A stretch of 64,000 nucleotides of DNA, from positions 39,643,001 to 39,707,000 of the forward strand of contig CM065806.1 in assembly GCA_033398695.1 (NCBI GenBank). The letters are read 5' to 3'. Below are positions 45,164 through 56,985 of this stretch, in pieces (positions within the stretch are counted from its first letter, which is position 1; every line of letters begins with the position of its first letter). A program made the translations under genes and the position numbers. The notes under the pieces are model-generated. The model had not been told where the DNA came from and searched no databases. It saw only the letters and a list, made by a program, of their open reading frames with translations. This stretch comes from Orobanche coerulescens (Eukaryota > Streptophyta > Magnoliopsida > Lamiales > Orobanchaceae).

Positions 45164-45640
45164 AGTGGTTTTGAATACTACCTTCCGAGTCATGTCTCAT
45201 TTGAAATCATCGTCATCGGACTAGTATCATTGGACTTTCGCGTCACGTGTGACCTGTGCAAATGCCGAGCCAATCAGACCAAGAACTGTAAGCTTTTTAA
45301 CGCCATGGTATAGTTTCTGGCAATAATTATTCATTCATAATTTATCAGTTATCAATCCTCAATCATCATTTTCATTTTGACCAGGACGGTCATGTTAACT
45401 CATTAATCACTCGATTCATTTCATTACTCAGTTGTTGATCTGGAAGATCATATCATTAATCTTGTTAACTTGTTCAAGATAATCATTTCAATAATTTCAT
45501 CAGATAATCATGTCACCTCAGTTAATCATTCATGTAACCACTGCGTTAGAGCGTATGCTCATTTTCATCATCTCATTTCATAGTCATAACGTGATATTCA
45601 TGCGGGAAATATAATCATCATGTAACTTTCCTACTTCAGT

Positions 45641-45737
45641 ATGGAAAGAGTGGGAAGAGGACGTGGAGGACGAGGCCGTGGAGTGTGCCAAATCTCGAGA
45701 ACTCGTGTGAATACACGTGCAAACGCGATAAATAATG
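45641..45737 (+). pseudogene. Tk2 gag (copy c), 5' piece before the Cassandra insertion
   Basis: The ATG at 45641 opens the same Gly/Arg-rich basic N-terminus as Tk1 gag (MERVGRGRGGRGRG). Interrupted after TAATG by the Cassandra array. Confidence 0.85.
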
Positions 45738-46054
45738 TGTTTGTCCCTGAAATGATGAAGACTGTCCTCACTGTACCAACACGAGTCTTTTCTAGCGCGC
45801 TTTGTCCTCACTCATGCGCACCTGGGAAACTTCCCAGGGGGTCACCCATTCCATAACTACTCCAGGCCAATCACGCTTAACTTTGGAGTTTTTATGAGAT
45901 GGCTACCAGAAAAGAAGATGCATCTTGTTGGTATGAGTAGTCCAAATCAATTCATTTAACCACTTTCTAGTGCAGATCTCACAGGTCGAATCGCAAGCCG
46001 CGCCTCGCGCATTTTTAAGCTCATGCAGGCAGGATGCTGGACCGAAGCCCAACA

Positions 46055-46408
46055 ATCCCCCTCCCAGTATCTGCCAGCATTTCAGCCCCATAGTCTGGAA
46101 ACCTCCGCGAACTAGATTTGATCACACAGCCCTCTAGCGGCTAGATTCATTCACACAGTCCTCCAACACTTGACATCAGCATATGTTCCACCTCCGTTTA
46201 CTTTCACTGCGCTAGTATCTCAGTTCCAGCATACTAGATTTGATCACATAGCCCTCCAGCACCTGACAACCTCCACAGCGCCAACATCTTAGTTCCGGCC
46301 AACTGGCAACATTTGCTGCATGCCCGCCTCTTAGTTCCAACACTCTGGTAGCCTCCACTGTAGGATACTTCAAGGGAATTCGCACCCGTGACCTGCTCCG
46401 ATACCAAT
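46055..46408 (-). mobile_element. Cassandra internal domain (copy c)
   Basis: No open reading frame of note. The minus-strand PBS TTGGTATCGGAGCAGG is at 46392-46407 and the purine tract CTGGGAGGGGGAT at 46055-46067. Confidence 0.88.
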
Positions 46409-46496
46409 TGTTGGTCCCCAGAATGATGAAGACTGTCCCCACTGTACCAACACGAGTCTTTTCTAGCGCGCTTTGTCCTCACTCACGCGCACCTGA

Positions 46497-46613
46497 GAAA
46501 CTTCCCAGGGGGTCACCCATCCCATAACTACTCCAGGCCAAACACGCTTAACTTTGGAATTTCTATGAGATGGCTACCAGAAAAGAAGATGCATCTTATT
46601 GGTATGAGTAGTC
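46497..46613 (-). promoter_or_regulatory. 5S rRNA-derived domain in Cassandra LTR (middle LTR)
   Basis: Minus strand: AAGTTAAGCGTGTTTGG (box A region) then GGGATGGGTGACCCCCTG (intermediate element and box C), as in plant 5S genes. The 5' half of the 5S is strongly diverged. It is expected to recruit TFIIIA/TFIIIC and pol III in the known Cassandra family. Confidence 0.85.
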
Positions 46614-47066
46614 CAAATCAATTCATTTAACCACTTTCTAGTGCAGATCTCACAGGTCGAAACGCAAGCCGCGCCTCGCGCATTTTTAAGCTCATGCAGG
46701 CAGGATGCTGGACCGAAGCCCAACAATCCCCCTCCCAGTACCTGCCAATTGTTTGTCCCTGAAATGATGAAGACTGTCATCACTGTACCAACACGAGTCT
46801 TTTCTAGCGCGCTTTGTCCTCACTCACGCACACCTGGGAAACTTCCTAGGGGGTCACCCATCCCATAACTACTCCAGGCCAAGCACGCTTAACTTTGTAG
46901 TTTTTATGAGATGGCTACCAGAAAAGAAGATGCATCTTGTTGGTATGAGTAGTCCAAATCAATTCATTTAACCACTTTATAGTGCAGATCTTACAGGTCG
47001 AATCGCAAGCCGCGATTCGCGCATTTTTAAGCTCATGCAGGCAGGATGCTGGACCGAAGCCCAACA

Positions 47067-48240
47067 TAATGCTAATTCATCGAGCAGCGACGCTGCCACT
47101 CATTCACCTGGACGCGATCATTCACTATCGGGGAGTCGTACCCGGGACACGGCTCAGTCAGAAGGTGTCCGGGTTGACCCACTGGCTTTTATGCAGGGCA
47201 TGATGGTCCAAATGACTCAAATGGCACAACTGATGGAGACGATGCATAACTCCGTCAATCAAAATCAGCAGGCTCCTCCGCCGCCACCTTAGAGGCAATA
47301 GAGGAATGTGAGAAACATCATCGGCGACATCTCTCGCCAGAGGCCACCTACTTTTGAGGGCTCGTCTGAGCCGGCGGATATTATTCATTGGCTCGAGCAT
47401 TTCGAGAAGTTGTTTGCTATGGTAGAGTGTCCCGAAGGACACAAAGTTTCTGTTGCTGCTTACTACCTGGGTAAGAGCGCACATTCTTGGTGGTTGTCGT
47501 TGAAACCCACAGACGGATCCTGTACTTGGGATCAGTTCAAAACTCTCATGATGGAGAGGTACTATCCGGCCCCACTTAGGGAGGCCAAGTTGTCAGAATT
47601 ACTCACTCCCGACCATTCGGCGGATGATGATGTTCTCGCCATCGCCGAAAAATTTCAGGAACTTCTTCCGTTCGCCTCGTCTATCATTCACTCTGAGGCG
47701 GACAAGATCAAGTATTTCAGCAAGAGGCTGAAACCCCGTATGAGACTACAGCTGCTTAATCATAATTGCACCACGTTGGCCGAATTCATTGAGAAAGCTC
47801 TTACCTATGAGCTTACTGCTAAGGAGATTGCTAAGCAGCAACCTTCATCTGCTAGCAAGAAGTCCAAGAACCGTAATCAGTATGACGGGAGTCAGGCCAC
47901 TTTCAAGAAACCACGTGCGGGCTCTACTTTTTCTGAGCAACCTCCTATGGCGTCTAAACCCGCGGAATCTCAGTCACGAGCGGCCAGTTCGGCCATCACC
48001 TGTTTCAACTGTGAGGAACAGGGTCATTTCAGCACCAAATGTCCGGCGATGCATCACGTGCCACAATCGTGGATTGCTGGGCATAGGGCCCGTTTTGCCG
48101 AAGGACTCTAAACCCACTCCGGCGTCATCTCGGGCCCCAGTCATTCGGCGGTGCGAGAATCGAGCCACTCGGTCGGCGTTGTTCAAGGCAGCGAGAGCTA
48201 AAGGCGGAGCCAAGAGCTATCAGACGGGAGCGTCCGGTTC
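47067..48240 (+). pseudogene. Tk2 gag (copy c), 3' part
   Basis: Starts with the duplicated TAATG. TAG stops are at 47290-47292 (Gln codon in Tk1) and 47299-47301 (Glu codon, shared with copy b). The capsid then stays open to the first zinc knuckle (CFNCEEQGHFSTKC). The second knuckle is destroyed by clustered small changes at 48045-48195; in copy b (9856-9985) the same region is nearer to normal. Confidence 0.88.
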
Positions 48241-48828
48241 GGGGGCCGGCAAGCCCCGAATTTATGAGATGAAAAGGACCGACGATCCAGAGGCCCGGAT
48301 GATCTCAGGTACACTCGATATTCTATCTCAACCTGTATGTACCCTTTTTGATACTGGTGCATCGCATTCATTCATTTCCGAGTCATGCTTGAGTAGACTA
48401 CGTCTGAGTAGTGCTACTAGTTGTGAGCCTTATGTCATTAGTCTACCTGACGGTAGAAGAATTATCGGTAATCATGAGATTAAGGATTGTCCGATTCAGC
48501 TTCATGACCGTGTATGGCTAGAAGACCTAATCGTAGTAGATTTGCCGAGAGACGACGTCATTCTGGGTATTGATTGGATGGATCATCACGATGCCATCAT
48601 TAGTGTACGTAAGCGTATGGTCACTATCATTTCAGACGATGGGGTTGAATGTGTTTTTCAAGGAGGTAATCCCGGCTGTTCTAGTAAGGTCATTAACTTA
48701 ATGAAAGCAGTGAGATTACTCAGTGAGGGGTGTGTTGGTTATTGGTGCTATATGACCAAGACCGAGAAATCATCAGTAATGTTGACGGATATTCCGGTAG
48801 TGAGGGAATATGCCGATGTTTTTCAGAC
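48241..48828 (+). pseudogene. Tk2 protease and pre-RT linker (copy c)
   Basis: Open frame with [12 protein letters not shown] (aspartic protease active site) at about 48350-48385 and GIDWMDHHDAIIS. A one-base loss near 48828 (TTTTTCAGACG where Tk1 has TTTTTCCAGACG) separates it from the RT frame; the loss is shared with copy b (10645). Confidence 0.85.
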
Positions 48829-51693
48829 GAGTTACTTGGTTTGCCTCCACAGAGAGATGTGGAATTCACGATTGAGTTGGAGCCCGGTACGTCCCCGATA
48901 TCGAAGGCACCGTACCGGATGGCCTCGACCGAAATGCAGGAATTAAAGAACCAACTTGAGGAGTTGTTCGAGAAAGGTTATATCCGACCGAGTGCGTCCC
49001 CGTGGGGACCACCAGTTTTATTTGTCAAGAAGAAGGATGGTTTGTTCCGCTTATGTATTGATTATCGGGAGTTGAACAGGGTGACGATCAAGAATAAGTA
49101 TCCTTTACCCCATATTGATGATCTCTTAGATCAACTTCAAGGAGCTTCAGTATTTTCCAAGATCGACTTAAGATCTGGATATCATCAGTTGCGGATTCGA
49201 GAGTCGGATATCGCGAGGACGGCATTCCGAACACGCTATGGTCATTATGAGTTTGTGGTTATGCCGTTTGGGTTGAATAATGCACCTGCGGTATTCATGG
49301 AGTTATTGAATCGGGTTTTCATCGACTATCTGGATCGGTTCGTAGTTGTCTTCATTGATGACATTTTGATTTATTCTCGTGACCGGGAGGAACACGAGTC
49401 TCACCTTCATCAAGTTCTCGACGTGTTGAGACGAGAACAACTTTATGGGAAGTTTTCCAAATGTGAGTTCTGGATGTCCGAAGTGACGTTTCTCGGACAC
49501 GTAATTTCATCAGACGGAGTTTGTGTCGATCCCCAGAAGATGGAGGCTATTCGAGATTGGCTACCTCCGAAGAATGTTAAGGGAATCCGAAGTTTCCTCG
49601 GATTAGCGGGTTATTATCGGCGATTTGTGGAGGGATTTTCTAAAATCGCTCAACCCATGACGAATCTTTTACGGAAAGATAAGAAATACACGTGGTCCGA
49701 CGTGTGTCAGCTGAGTTTTGAGGAACTCAAGAGCCGGTTAACTTCAGCACCTGTTCTTTCCTTGCTGCAAGGGACGGAAGGATTTTTGGTTTATAGTGAT
49801 GCGTCCGGACAGGGTCTCGGATGTGTGCTCATGCAGAATGGAAAGGTTATTTCCTATGCTTCACGGCAATTGAGACCTTACGAGGTTAATTACCCGACAC
49901 ACGACTTGGAGCTAGCAGCCGTGGTGTTCGCTTTGAAAATCTGGCGTCATTACCTTTATGGCGTCACCTGTCAAATTTTCACCGATCACAAGAGTTTGAA
50001 GTATATATTTACTCAGAAGGAGTTAAATATGCGACAGAGACGGTGGTTGGAATTAATCAAAGATTATGATATTGAGATCCTTTACCACCCGGGCAAGGCG
50101 AACGTTGTCGCCGACGCCTTGAGTCGTAAGTCCGTTCAGGAGCAGATGCTTGCCCGTTTAACAGTTCAGAAGGAGCTTCAGCAGGAATTCCTTAGACCCG
50201 AGATCGAGGTCTGGCTTCAGCGAGTTCAGGGACAGCTTTGTATGTTGGGGATCTCATCGTCACTTGAGGAGGCAATCAGAGAGAATCAGGGTTCGGACCC
50301 ATCATTGTTACGCATCCGTGAGGATGTGGTTCAGGGGAAAGCCCCTGGGTTTGTGGTCCACGAGGATGGACTTTTTAGATTTAAGAATCGGTTGTGCGTA
50401 CCGGCGAATGACGAGTTGAAAAACTCGATTTTGAGAGAAGCTCATGCTACCCCTTATTCTGTTCATCCGGGGTCTAGCAAGATGTACAAGGACTTGAAAC
50501 AAAATTACTGGTGGAGTAATATGAAGCGAGAAGTCACAGAATTTGTTTCGAGATGCTTAACCTGTCAACAAGTTAAGATTGAACATCAGCGACCGGCGGG
50601 TATGCTGAAACCTCTTCCTATTCCCGAATGGAAGTGGGAAGACATTTCTATGGATTTCATCACGAGTTTGCCGACGAGCCATCGTGGCATGAATACGATC
50701 TGGGTGATCGTGGACCGCTTAACCAAATCAGCTCATTTGCTTGAGATCAAGGATACGTGGGGTCCCGAGAGACTTGCCCAACTTTTCATCAAAGAGATAG
50801 TGAGACTTCACGGTACTCCTAAAAGTATCGTTTCCGATCGTGACGGACGGTTTGTGTCTCATTTTTGGAAATCAGTTCATCGTGCTATGGGAACTCAGCT
50901 TAACCTCAGTACCGCCTTTCATCCTCAGTCCGACGGGCAATCAGAGAGGACTATTCAGACATTAGAGGACATGTTGAGGTCATGCGTCCTCGATTGGAAA
51001 GACGATTGGGAAGCCCAACTACCTTTGATCGAGTTCACGTATAATAATAGTTGGCATGCTTCGATCAAGATGGCACCTTACGAGGCCTTGTATGGTCGTC
51101 GTTTTCGATCTCCGTTGTGTTGGGACGACTTATCAGAATCAATCGGCACCGAGCCCGATATGCTTATAGCCGCCCGTGAGAAGGTAACTTTGATCAGGAG
51201 TCGTTTGTTGACCGCTCAGAGTCAACAGAAATCATATGCAGATAACCGTCGTCGACCATTAGAGTTCGAGGCTGGTGACCATGTGTTGGTCAAGGTATCC
51301 CCGAGTCGTGGTATTTTCCGTTTCGGAAAATGGGGGAAGTTGAGTCCGAGGTTCATTGGACCGTTCGAGATTTTGGATCGAGTAGGCGAGTTAGCTTATC
51401 AATTGGCTTTACCTCCGGCGTTAAGCCGAATTCATAATGTGTTTCATGTCTCTCAGTTGTGGAAGTATGTTGCCGACCCGAGTCACATACTCCAGTTCGA
51501 TGAAATCGAGATCGCCGACGATCATTCATACGAGGAGCGTCCTATACGAGTCTTAGAGCGGCGAATCAAACAGTTGAGGAATAAGACGATTCCTTTAGTG
51601 AAAATTCAGTGGTCTAGACACGGGATCGAAGAGGCTACTTGGGAAACCGAGGATAGTATGCGGGAGAGTTATCCCGAGTTGTTTGACCCTTAG
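48829..51693 (+). CDS. Tk2 pol: RT, RNase H, integrase, chromodomain (copy c), long intact frame
   Basis: About 955 codons without interruption (the frame is open from 48730, but the first ~33 codons are out of the native frame). RT catalytic FIDD is near codon 208 of the open frame, RNase H D/E/D residues near 357, 394 and 419 with ADALSR at 461, and integrase HHCC near 572-612. The D-D-35-E triad lies near 642, 703 and 739, and the [17 protein letters not shown] module precedes a chromodomain-like C-terminus (IQWSRHG..ATWETED). Together these copy RNA into DNA and insert it; the chromodomain is thought to guide integration to heterochromatin. This is the best-preserved coding region in the window. 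Without gag or protease it would not be autonomous. Confidence 0.93.
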   Translation, partial: ELLGLPPQRDVEFTIELEPGTSPISKAPYRMASTEMQELKNQLEELFEKGYIRPSASPWGPPVLFVKKKDGLFRLCIDYRELNRVTIKNKYPLPHIDDLLDQLQGASVFSKIDLRSGYHQLRIRESDIARTAFRTRYGHYEFVVMPFGLNNAPAVFMELLNRVFIDYLDRFVVVFIDDILIYSRDREEHESHLHQVLDVLRREQLYGKFSKCEFWMSEVTFLGHVISSDGVCVDPQKMEAIRDWLPPKNVKGIRSFLGLAGYYRRFVEGFSKIAQPMTNLLRKDKKYTWSDVCQLSFEELKSRLTSAPVLSLLQGTEGFLVYSDASGQGLGCVLMQNGKVISYASRQLRPYEVNYPTHDLELAAVVFALKIWRHYLYGVTCQIFTDHKSLKYIFTQKELNMRQRRWLELIKDYDIEILYHPGKANVVADALSRKSVQEQMLARLTVQKELQQEFLRPEIEVWLQRVQGQLCMLGISSSLEEAIRENQGSDPSLLRIREDVVQGKAPGFVVHEDGLFRFKNRLCVPANDELKNSILREAHATPYSVHPGSSKMYKDLKQNYWWSNMKREVTEFVSRCLTCQQVKIEHQRPAGMLKPLPIPEWKWEDISMDFITSLPTSHRGMNTIWVIVDRLTKSAHLLEIKDTWGPERLAQLFIKEIVRLHGTPKSIVSDRDGRFVSHFWKSVHRAMGTQLNLSTAFHPQSDGQSERTIQTLEDMLRSCVLDWKDDWEAQLPLIEFTYNNSWHASIKMAPYEALYGRRFRSPLCWDDLSESIGTEPDMLIAAREKVTLIRSRLLTAQSQQKSYADNRRRPLEFEAGDHVLVKVSPSRGIFRFGKWGKLSPRFIGPFEILDRVGELAYQLALPPALSRIHNVFHVSQLWKYVADPSHILQFDEIEIADDHSYEERPIRVLERRIKQLRNKTIPLVKIQWSRHGIEEATWETEDSMRESYPELFDP

Positions 51694-51703
51694 TTTCGGG
51701 GAC

Positions 51704-51726
51704 GAAACTCTTTTAAGGGGGGTGTA
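51704..51726 (+). other. Polypurine tract (Tk2 copy c)
   Basis: GAAACTCTTTTAAGGGGGGT directly before the 3' LTR start. Confidence 0.85.
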
Positions 51727-54164
51727 TGTAATACCCGGTTGTAATTCAGTTATTATCATTCAGTATTTATCATTCAGTAATTGTCATTCAGTAATTTCAC
51801 TCATTAATGATCATTTGTCACTCATATTCAATCATGGTATTCATCATTCAGAGTAATTGTATCGTGTATCAATCGTCATTCATCATCAATCTAATTGGAA
51901 ATCGTGCGGTGTTTACCATCATTGTCATTTCTTAGTGTGCTGTGTGTGAGGAGTAGCGCACGCTACGTACTCTTTTTAGCGTACGCTAATAGAGTACTGG
52001 TAGCGCACGCCACCTCTCACCACTAGCGCACGCTAGTGTAGTTGAACAGGCAGTCCTGAAGGCACTGGACTGCAGTTGGGATTGTAGGTAGCGCACGCTA
52101 TGAAGGGTAAGTAGCGCGCGCTAGTGAGCCGGAGTAGCGCACGCTATGCAGTCGGTGTAGCGCGCGCTAAGGACGGATCAGGTTGAGTCCAGTGGCTACT
52201 GGACTGAATTGAATTTATTCATAGCGCACGCTAGGAGTGCTTTTCAGCGTATGCAAGCGATGTAGTAGCGCACGCTAATCGTTGGTTGTAGCGCACGCTA
52301 CCGAGGTCAGACCAGAGGACAGAAGGTTTCTGGACTCCAGTGCTGGGCATCAGATAATTCGTTAGCGCATGCTAACCATGGGTATTAACGCACGCTAATG
52401 GTATGGCCGTAGCGTACGCTACAAAAAGGTACGTAACGCGCTCTACCGTTTCCGGACATTGGGTACTGGACTACCCAAAATACCCGTTAGCGCACGCTAA
52501 GCACAAGAGCTAGCGCGCGCTAAACTGGAGTGACTATAAATAGGATAGTGCAGTCCATTTCGTCATTTATTCATCTCATTTCGTCATTTATTCATCTCAT
52601 TTCACTACAAATAGTTTTGGGCGATTTCGGGCGATTCGGAGAGGATTCTTCAAGGTGTAATCATCAATCATCATCTTCAAGCTCATTTTCCGGATTAATC
52701 ATCATTTCATCATCTTCATCACATCAAATCAAAGGTATTAACCTCTTAGATCTCGAATCTTGGATTTTTGGGTTTTCTTTCCGATTTTCTTCGTGTAAGC
52801 TTGGATTGTTGTTGGAATATGTTAGATATGGATTATCTATCTTGGATAAATATATTCCTACGGATTTAATGGCTATTTTGGGGATTTATATCAAGAACCC
52901 TTGGGGTTGACTTCGGTTAATTTGGGGATTTCCGATTGTCGTTGTTGTAATCTTGGATTGTGGATTCCTATGGGATTATTGATATCATTGAAAGTGTTTT
53001 GATAGTTCGAAATACTCATCCTGGAGTTGGTTTCGATATATTCGAGTTCGAATATTGTTGTATCGATGTTTGAGTCGATTATGATCGTTTTTGATTTGCG
53101 TAATGATCGGATTATTGGTAATTGTGTTATTCAAGGTTGTTCGAGCGACCGACATTTCATTTAGGACGTTGTTCGGGGACGGACATTCTTCATCGGTTGA
53201 GTAAGTTAATTCTTACTCGGTAAAAAGGATATTCATTCCTTTTGTTGTTGTTCATTCATAATCATAATTCATTCATAAGGTACTAACCGTTTCATAACTT
53301 GTAATTGTCACTTAATTACTTCATTCACGAGGAACGACGGTTCCAATCATTTCATTGAGCTGTCATTCATTTCACCATCATTTAATCTTGTTGAGTCATT
53401 ATTCATTTTCGTTGTCACTTTTGTCATATTGTGGCATTCCGGGTCATACTGGCGTGTCGGTTGGTATGTGTAGGATTTTCATGTCGGGCACATTATAGTC
53501 GTGTGTTGGTTGGTGGCCTCACATTGGACTGTGCACACGAGTTGATGGCTTCGTGAGACTGATTAGGTACAAGACCACACGTGTATTCGATCGATACTCG
53601 TTGGTGGCTTGTGCACGGACACATTTCCATCCCGGACGTAGTGTGGCGCCATTCCTTTGAGCCGTATCATTAGTTGATTCATATAGCATGTTTGATTGCG
53701 TATGTTTCGACAGGACATTTCATAACTATAGATAACTCATGATTGTGTATTTTCAACCCTTGAGGATTGTTGTTCTGTGTAACTGACCCCGTTGGGGGAT
53801 ATTGTTTTTCAGGTCATGGCAAGGCTAAAGCACGGGGAGAGCACGGTGACGGCAAGGAGTCCCAGTGATACTAGTAGGGGGCCCCAGTCTTTTCAGTCAT
53901 TTATGTTTCTTCATTTATTCCGCTGCAGACATTCCGCTTGAATACTCATTTCACTCAGTGTTGTATATTTTATCTCCATATAAAATATACATGTATTCTG
54001 TATTATCCTGGATGTGTTGTATGAAACTCCTCATCGGAGTAATTGATGTTGTAATGTGGTTCGGTACTACATTTACCTGTGTAATTCATTCATTTTCATT
54101 CGCCTAGTGGGTCCCAGTCGGGGGTCCATGACACTGTAATATCCGCCTACTTTGGGGTGTTACA
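51727..54164 (+). mobile_element. Tk2 copy c, 3' LTR
   Basis: 2438 bp, very similar to the 5' LTR. Differences include a few palindrome units and a short duplication of TCGTCATTTATTCATCTCAT near 52560-52600. It is followed by the ACAAT target duplication. Confidence 0.94.
51957..52523. repeat. TAGCGCACGCTA palindrome array (Tk2 c 3' LTR)
   Basis: Same layout as the 5' LTR array with minor unit changes (for example TAGCGTACGCTA at 51980). Comparing the two LTRs shows the palindromes are mostly retained. Confidence 0.9.
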
Positions 54165-54229
54165 ACAATTCCGAATACTACAGGGTTCAAATACAGATGA
54201 AATACATAATAATAAATCTGGATATTACA

Positions 54230-54509
54230 CATATTCACCTATCTCCTTCAGGAAAGTGTCACGATCTTCAGCAGATTGTATGTTGGAAGCGAGTAGCGGA
54301 TGATTCACAAGAGCAATAGTAGAAATCAAAGCAGTATTGGGGTCAGCCGCAACATCTTCGTCTTCATCCATTCCCCTCTTCCTCTTCTTCATGTTGTCAT
54401 TTGGATCATAGTGAAAGGAAAAAGGCTTCTTCTCAGGATCTTGCTCAAGAGATTTCCAGTAAGTTGTCTCCCTCTCCTTGTCAGTTGGCTTAAGTTCGGC
54501 GACCAACTC
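54230..54509 (-). CDS. ULP1-like gene, exon 4, 5' part
   Basis: Acceptor TTTGTAG|GAGTTG. The frame ELVAELKPTDKERE.. runs to GEY at the CATAT target site, where solo LTR S2 begins. The remainder of the exon is at 36451-36818. Confidence 0.75.
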
Positions 54510-54942
54510 CTACAAAGACCATATCATGCTATTATAATGGATTGAAACAAGTGACACATTGTTACGAATTGATTAATTCGTAATGCATAATACAAGTAAC
54601 ACTGTTACGAAATTAATAAATCGCAACCAAAACATGTGTTATGCAATTTATTAAATCGTAACATCAGAATTAACAACAGAATTAGTTACGAATTTCCTGA
54701 ATCGTAACACCTGTTACGAAATTCGTAACACATGTTACAAATAAGGAAATTCGTACCATTAGATTATATGGTGTTACTACAATCCACCAAAAAACCCCAA
54801 GATGCTTCAAATAATGATACGAATTGCGAAATTCGCAACATAGATATAAAACCTAAATTCGCAGCTTGTTATTATTAACAATAATTGAAATTGTACATTT
54901 AAGCTGAAGCTTGGCAATCCCTTTGAACTCATATATTTATAC

Positions 54943-55025
54943 CTCAACATATGAGGTATAAATTATTTGTTGTCCTTGCCTCCAATCAGTCTCCCCACAG
55001 TCGGTATTGCTTCATGTATCCAAGC
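54943..55025 (-). pseudogene. ULP1-like gene, exon 3
   Basis: Acceptor TTTCAG|GCTTGG, donor GAG|GTATAA. It encodes AWIHEAIPTVGRL, a typical continuation of DUF1985 domains, then an in-frame TAA where CAA (Gln) would fit (..DNK-stop-FIPHML). Confidence 0.6.
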
Positions 55026-55551
55026 CTGAAATATTAGTAGCATTTTGTCACTAACATGAATTGTGTTTTTTCGTAACAGAAAAAATAACTCAATTTATTA
55101 CGAAATCCTGAAATCGTAACGGGGTAACAACATATACTAAATTAGTCAATTCGTAACAAGGAAACAAGATATAATGTCACGAATATGTGATATTCTTAAC
55201 AGACTTGATACGAATTCAGGATTGGGGAAATAAGATATAATGTCACGAATCTGTGATATACTCTAATGGTACGAATTCTTAACATTAGGGAAACAAGAAT
55301 TCGTAACTCAAAACAAGATATAATGTCACGAATCTGTGACTCGAGAATTCTTAACATAATGGTATGAATCTGTGATATTCTTAATAGACTTGGGGATTAC
55401 GGAAACAAGATATAATGTCACGAATCTGTGATATACTCTAATGGTACGAATTCTTAACATTATAATTGTTTCTTAACAGACTTGTTACGAATTCTTAACA
55501 TTACGAATCTGTGATATATTCTAAACTGATACGAATTGCACAGAAACTTAC
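55026..55551. repeat. Intron rich in GTCACGAATCTGTGATAT repeats
   Basis: The block AACAAGATATAATGTCACGA, followed by ATCTGTGATAT and a TTCTTAACA tail, recurs about four times between 55167 and 55480. The same GTTACGAATCTGTGATATT module occurs in the transposase intron (32559 and 33491) on the same strand. Confidence 0.78.
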
Positions 55552-56276
55552 CAAGAATGCGATGGTGTTCCCTTTGAGATGGTAGGAGCCAGGAATGTCC
55601 TTTTTGACAGCATCAATTTGCTGAATCAGTATCTGATATGCATAACTCCCCCACGGGAACTCCTCCCAAGCCTCATCATCTTCTACCCATGCCCATATCC
55701 ATTCCGGCACTTTATTCTTGTTAGGATCAAGTCCAAGCACGTAAAGACAAGCCAAGAAAACCTTCGCCATTTTCAGGTAGTCGGCTTCGGTACCCTTCAC
55801 TTCAAACTTTTTCATTCAAATTTCTTGTTGATGAACTTTGTTCGGATGTAGGTAATCAGCAATTCTTTGTTTTCAAGCATCTTCGTGAAGACTGAATTTC
55901 TGGGAATTCGGTGGGCCATGTAGGATTGGAAATTGGCAGGTGTAGGTCCAAATCGGAGGCCGGTAATCAATGCAACTTCAACCCTTGAGAACCGTAGAAC
56001 TCTCCCTTTGACTTGGAACCACAAGGCTGTTTCATCAACCTCCATATGCGGTGTCACTTGGCGAGATATCATGTAATGTAGAGCCCTACCGTATCTCAAG
56101 ACAATGTCGGGGAGCTTCATGAATGCCCCAATTGCTGATTGCCTCAATTTTTTGATTGATTTTTTGCTGAATGATTCGAGCACACACCGTATATCCTTCA
56201 CTGTGCTCTCACCACCGGTTAGCATGATCCGGTGGTGCTCGTATGCCAGATTCTTTCGTTTCAAAACCCAGTTGTT
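55552..56276 (-). pseudogene. ULP1-like gene, exon 2 (DUF1985-like), frameshifted
   Basis: Acceptor TTGTAG at 56277-56282, donor TTG|GTAAGT at 55551. It contains the DUF1985 pattern: ALHYMISRQV, VDETALWFQVKGRVLRFSRV, EVALITGLRFG, and later DDEAWEEFPWGSYAYQ. The frame changes by one near 55812 in an A-rich stretch, which could be a true frameshift, a tiny intron or an error. Confidence 0.75.
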
Positions 56277-56985
56277 CTACAATAAACAAACAATTTAACC
56301 AAATCAATAATTCAGAAAATGTAACCCATGTTACGAAATTGCAAACAACATTACGAAATGATAATTTCGTAAGAGGTGTTATAACACATATAAAAGGTAC
56401 ATGTTACGAAATTATAAACTGTAACATCAGAATTTACCGTGTAACTAAATCCCACAAAGAAACACAACAAGCATCACATGACGATACAAAGTTCATGATA
56501 CTTCGTAACATGTATAGCAAATACTCAATATGAGATTATCAAAACGGCACAAAAGTGTTACGAAATTCAAATTTCATAACTTAACATAAACTTCTCACAT
56601 TGCAGAGTCAGTTAAGTATTGATAAATTCATAACACCAGCTATTCGTAACAGCAGAATTTACACTCTTACTAAATCGCACAAAGAAACAAAACAAGCATC
56701 ACATGATGTTACGAACTGTGAAAATTCGTAACATGTAAACCAAAACTCCAATACAAAAAATTTCAATTCGGTACAGATGTGTTACAAAGATATAAAATCG
56801 TAACAGAATATTTAATACGAAATTCTATTTTCGTAACATGGGTAACAAATCTGAGAAAAACTTAGGCTACACTAACAAGAATCAACCACAAGTCGTATCA
56901 ATTCACCAGTTCACTATATAAAATTAGTGCATTAAATCAAGAAATTCGTATCAAGCCGGGGATATGCAAAAATTCAAAATTTTAC
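56277..56985. repeat. Intron 1 of the ULP1-like gene, GTTACGAA-rich
   Basis: About 0.7 kb, AT-rich, with many GTTACGAAAT and ATTCGTAAC words, including a loosely repeated stretch (AATCCCACAAAGAAAC near 56446 and AATCGCACAAAGAAAC near 56681). Confidence 0.7.

Larger units (their letters stand above)
45738..47066 (-). mobile_element. Cassandra-type TRIM array, complete, three LTRs (copy c)
   Basis: LTRs at 45738-46054, 46409-46725 and 46750-47066, each 317 bp. A 354-bp internal domain lies between the first two and a 24-bp remnant between the last two. Target duplication TAATG at 45733-45737 and 47067-47071. Each LTR carries a 5S-derived block (for example about 46497-46613) with recognisable pol III box A and box C on the minus strand. 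Non-coding and mobilised in trans. The three-LTR form is expected from LTR recombination between copies. Confidence 0.94.
42737..54164 (+). mobile_element. Tk2 copy c: complete Tekay-type LTR retrotransposon with nested Cassandra
   Basis: 11.4 kb including a 1.3-kb Cassandra array. LTRs 42737-45148 and 51727-54164 start TGTAATACCCGG and end GGTGTTACA; target duplication ACAAT at 42732-42736 and 54165-54169. It lies inside solo LTR S2. Pol is intact over nearly 1000 codons, but gag has stops, one frameshift, and the Cassandra insertion. Confidence 0.95.
36824..54229 (-). mobile_element. S2 solo LTR (minus strand), interrupted by S1 and Tk2 copy c
   Basis: Read on the minus strand, the LTR starts TGTAATATCCAG at 54229 and ends GGGGGTGTTACA at 36824, with CATAT duplicated at 36819-36823 and 54230-54234. 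Without its two insertions it is about 2.15 kb and has no internal domain, so it is a solo LTR left by LTR-LTR recombination. It carries TAGCGTACGCTA-type palindromes (41578-42650) and a short repeat (37384-37494) related to one in S1. Confidence 0.88.
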
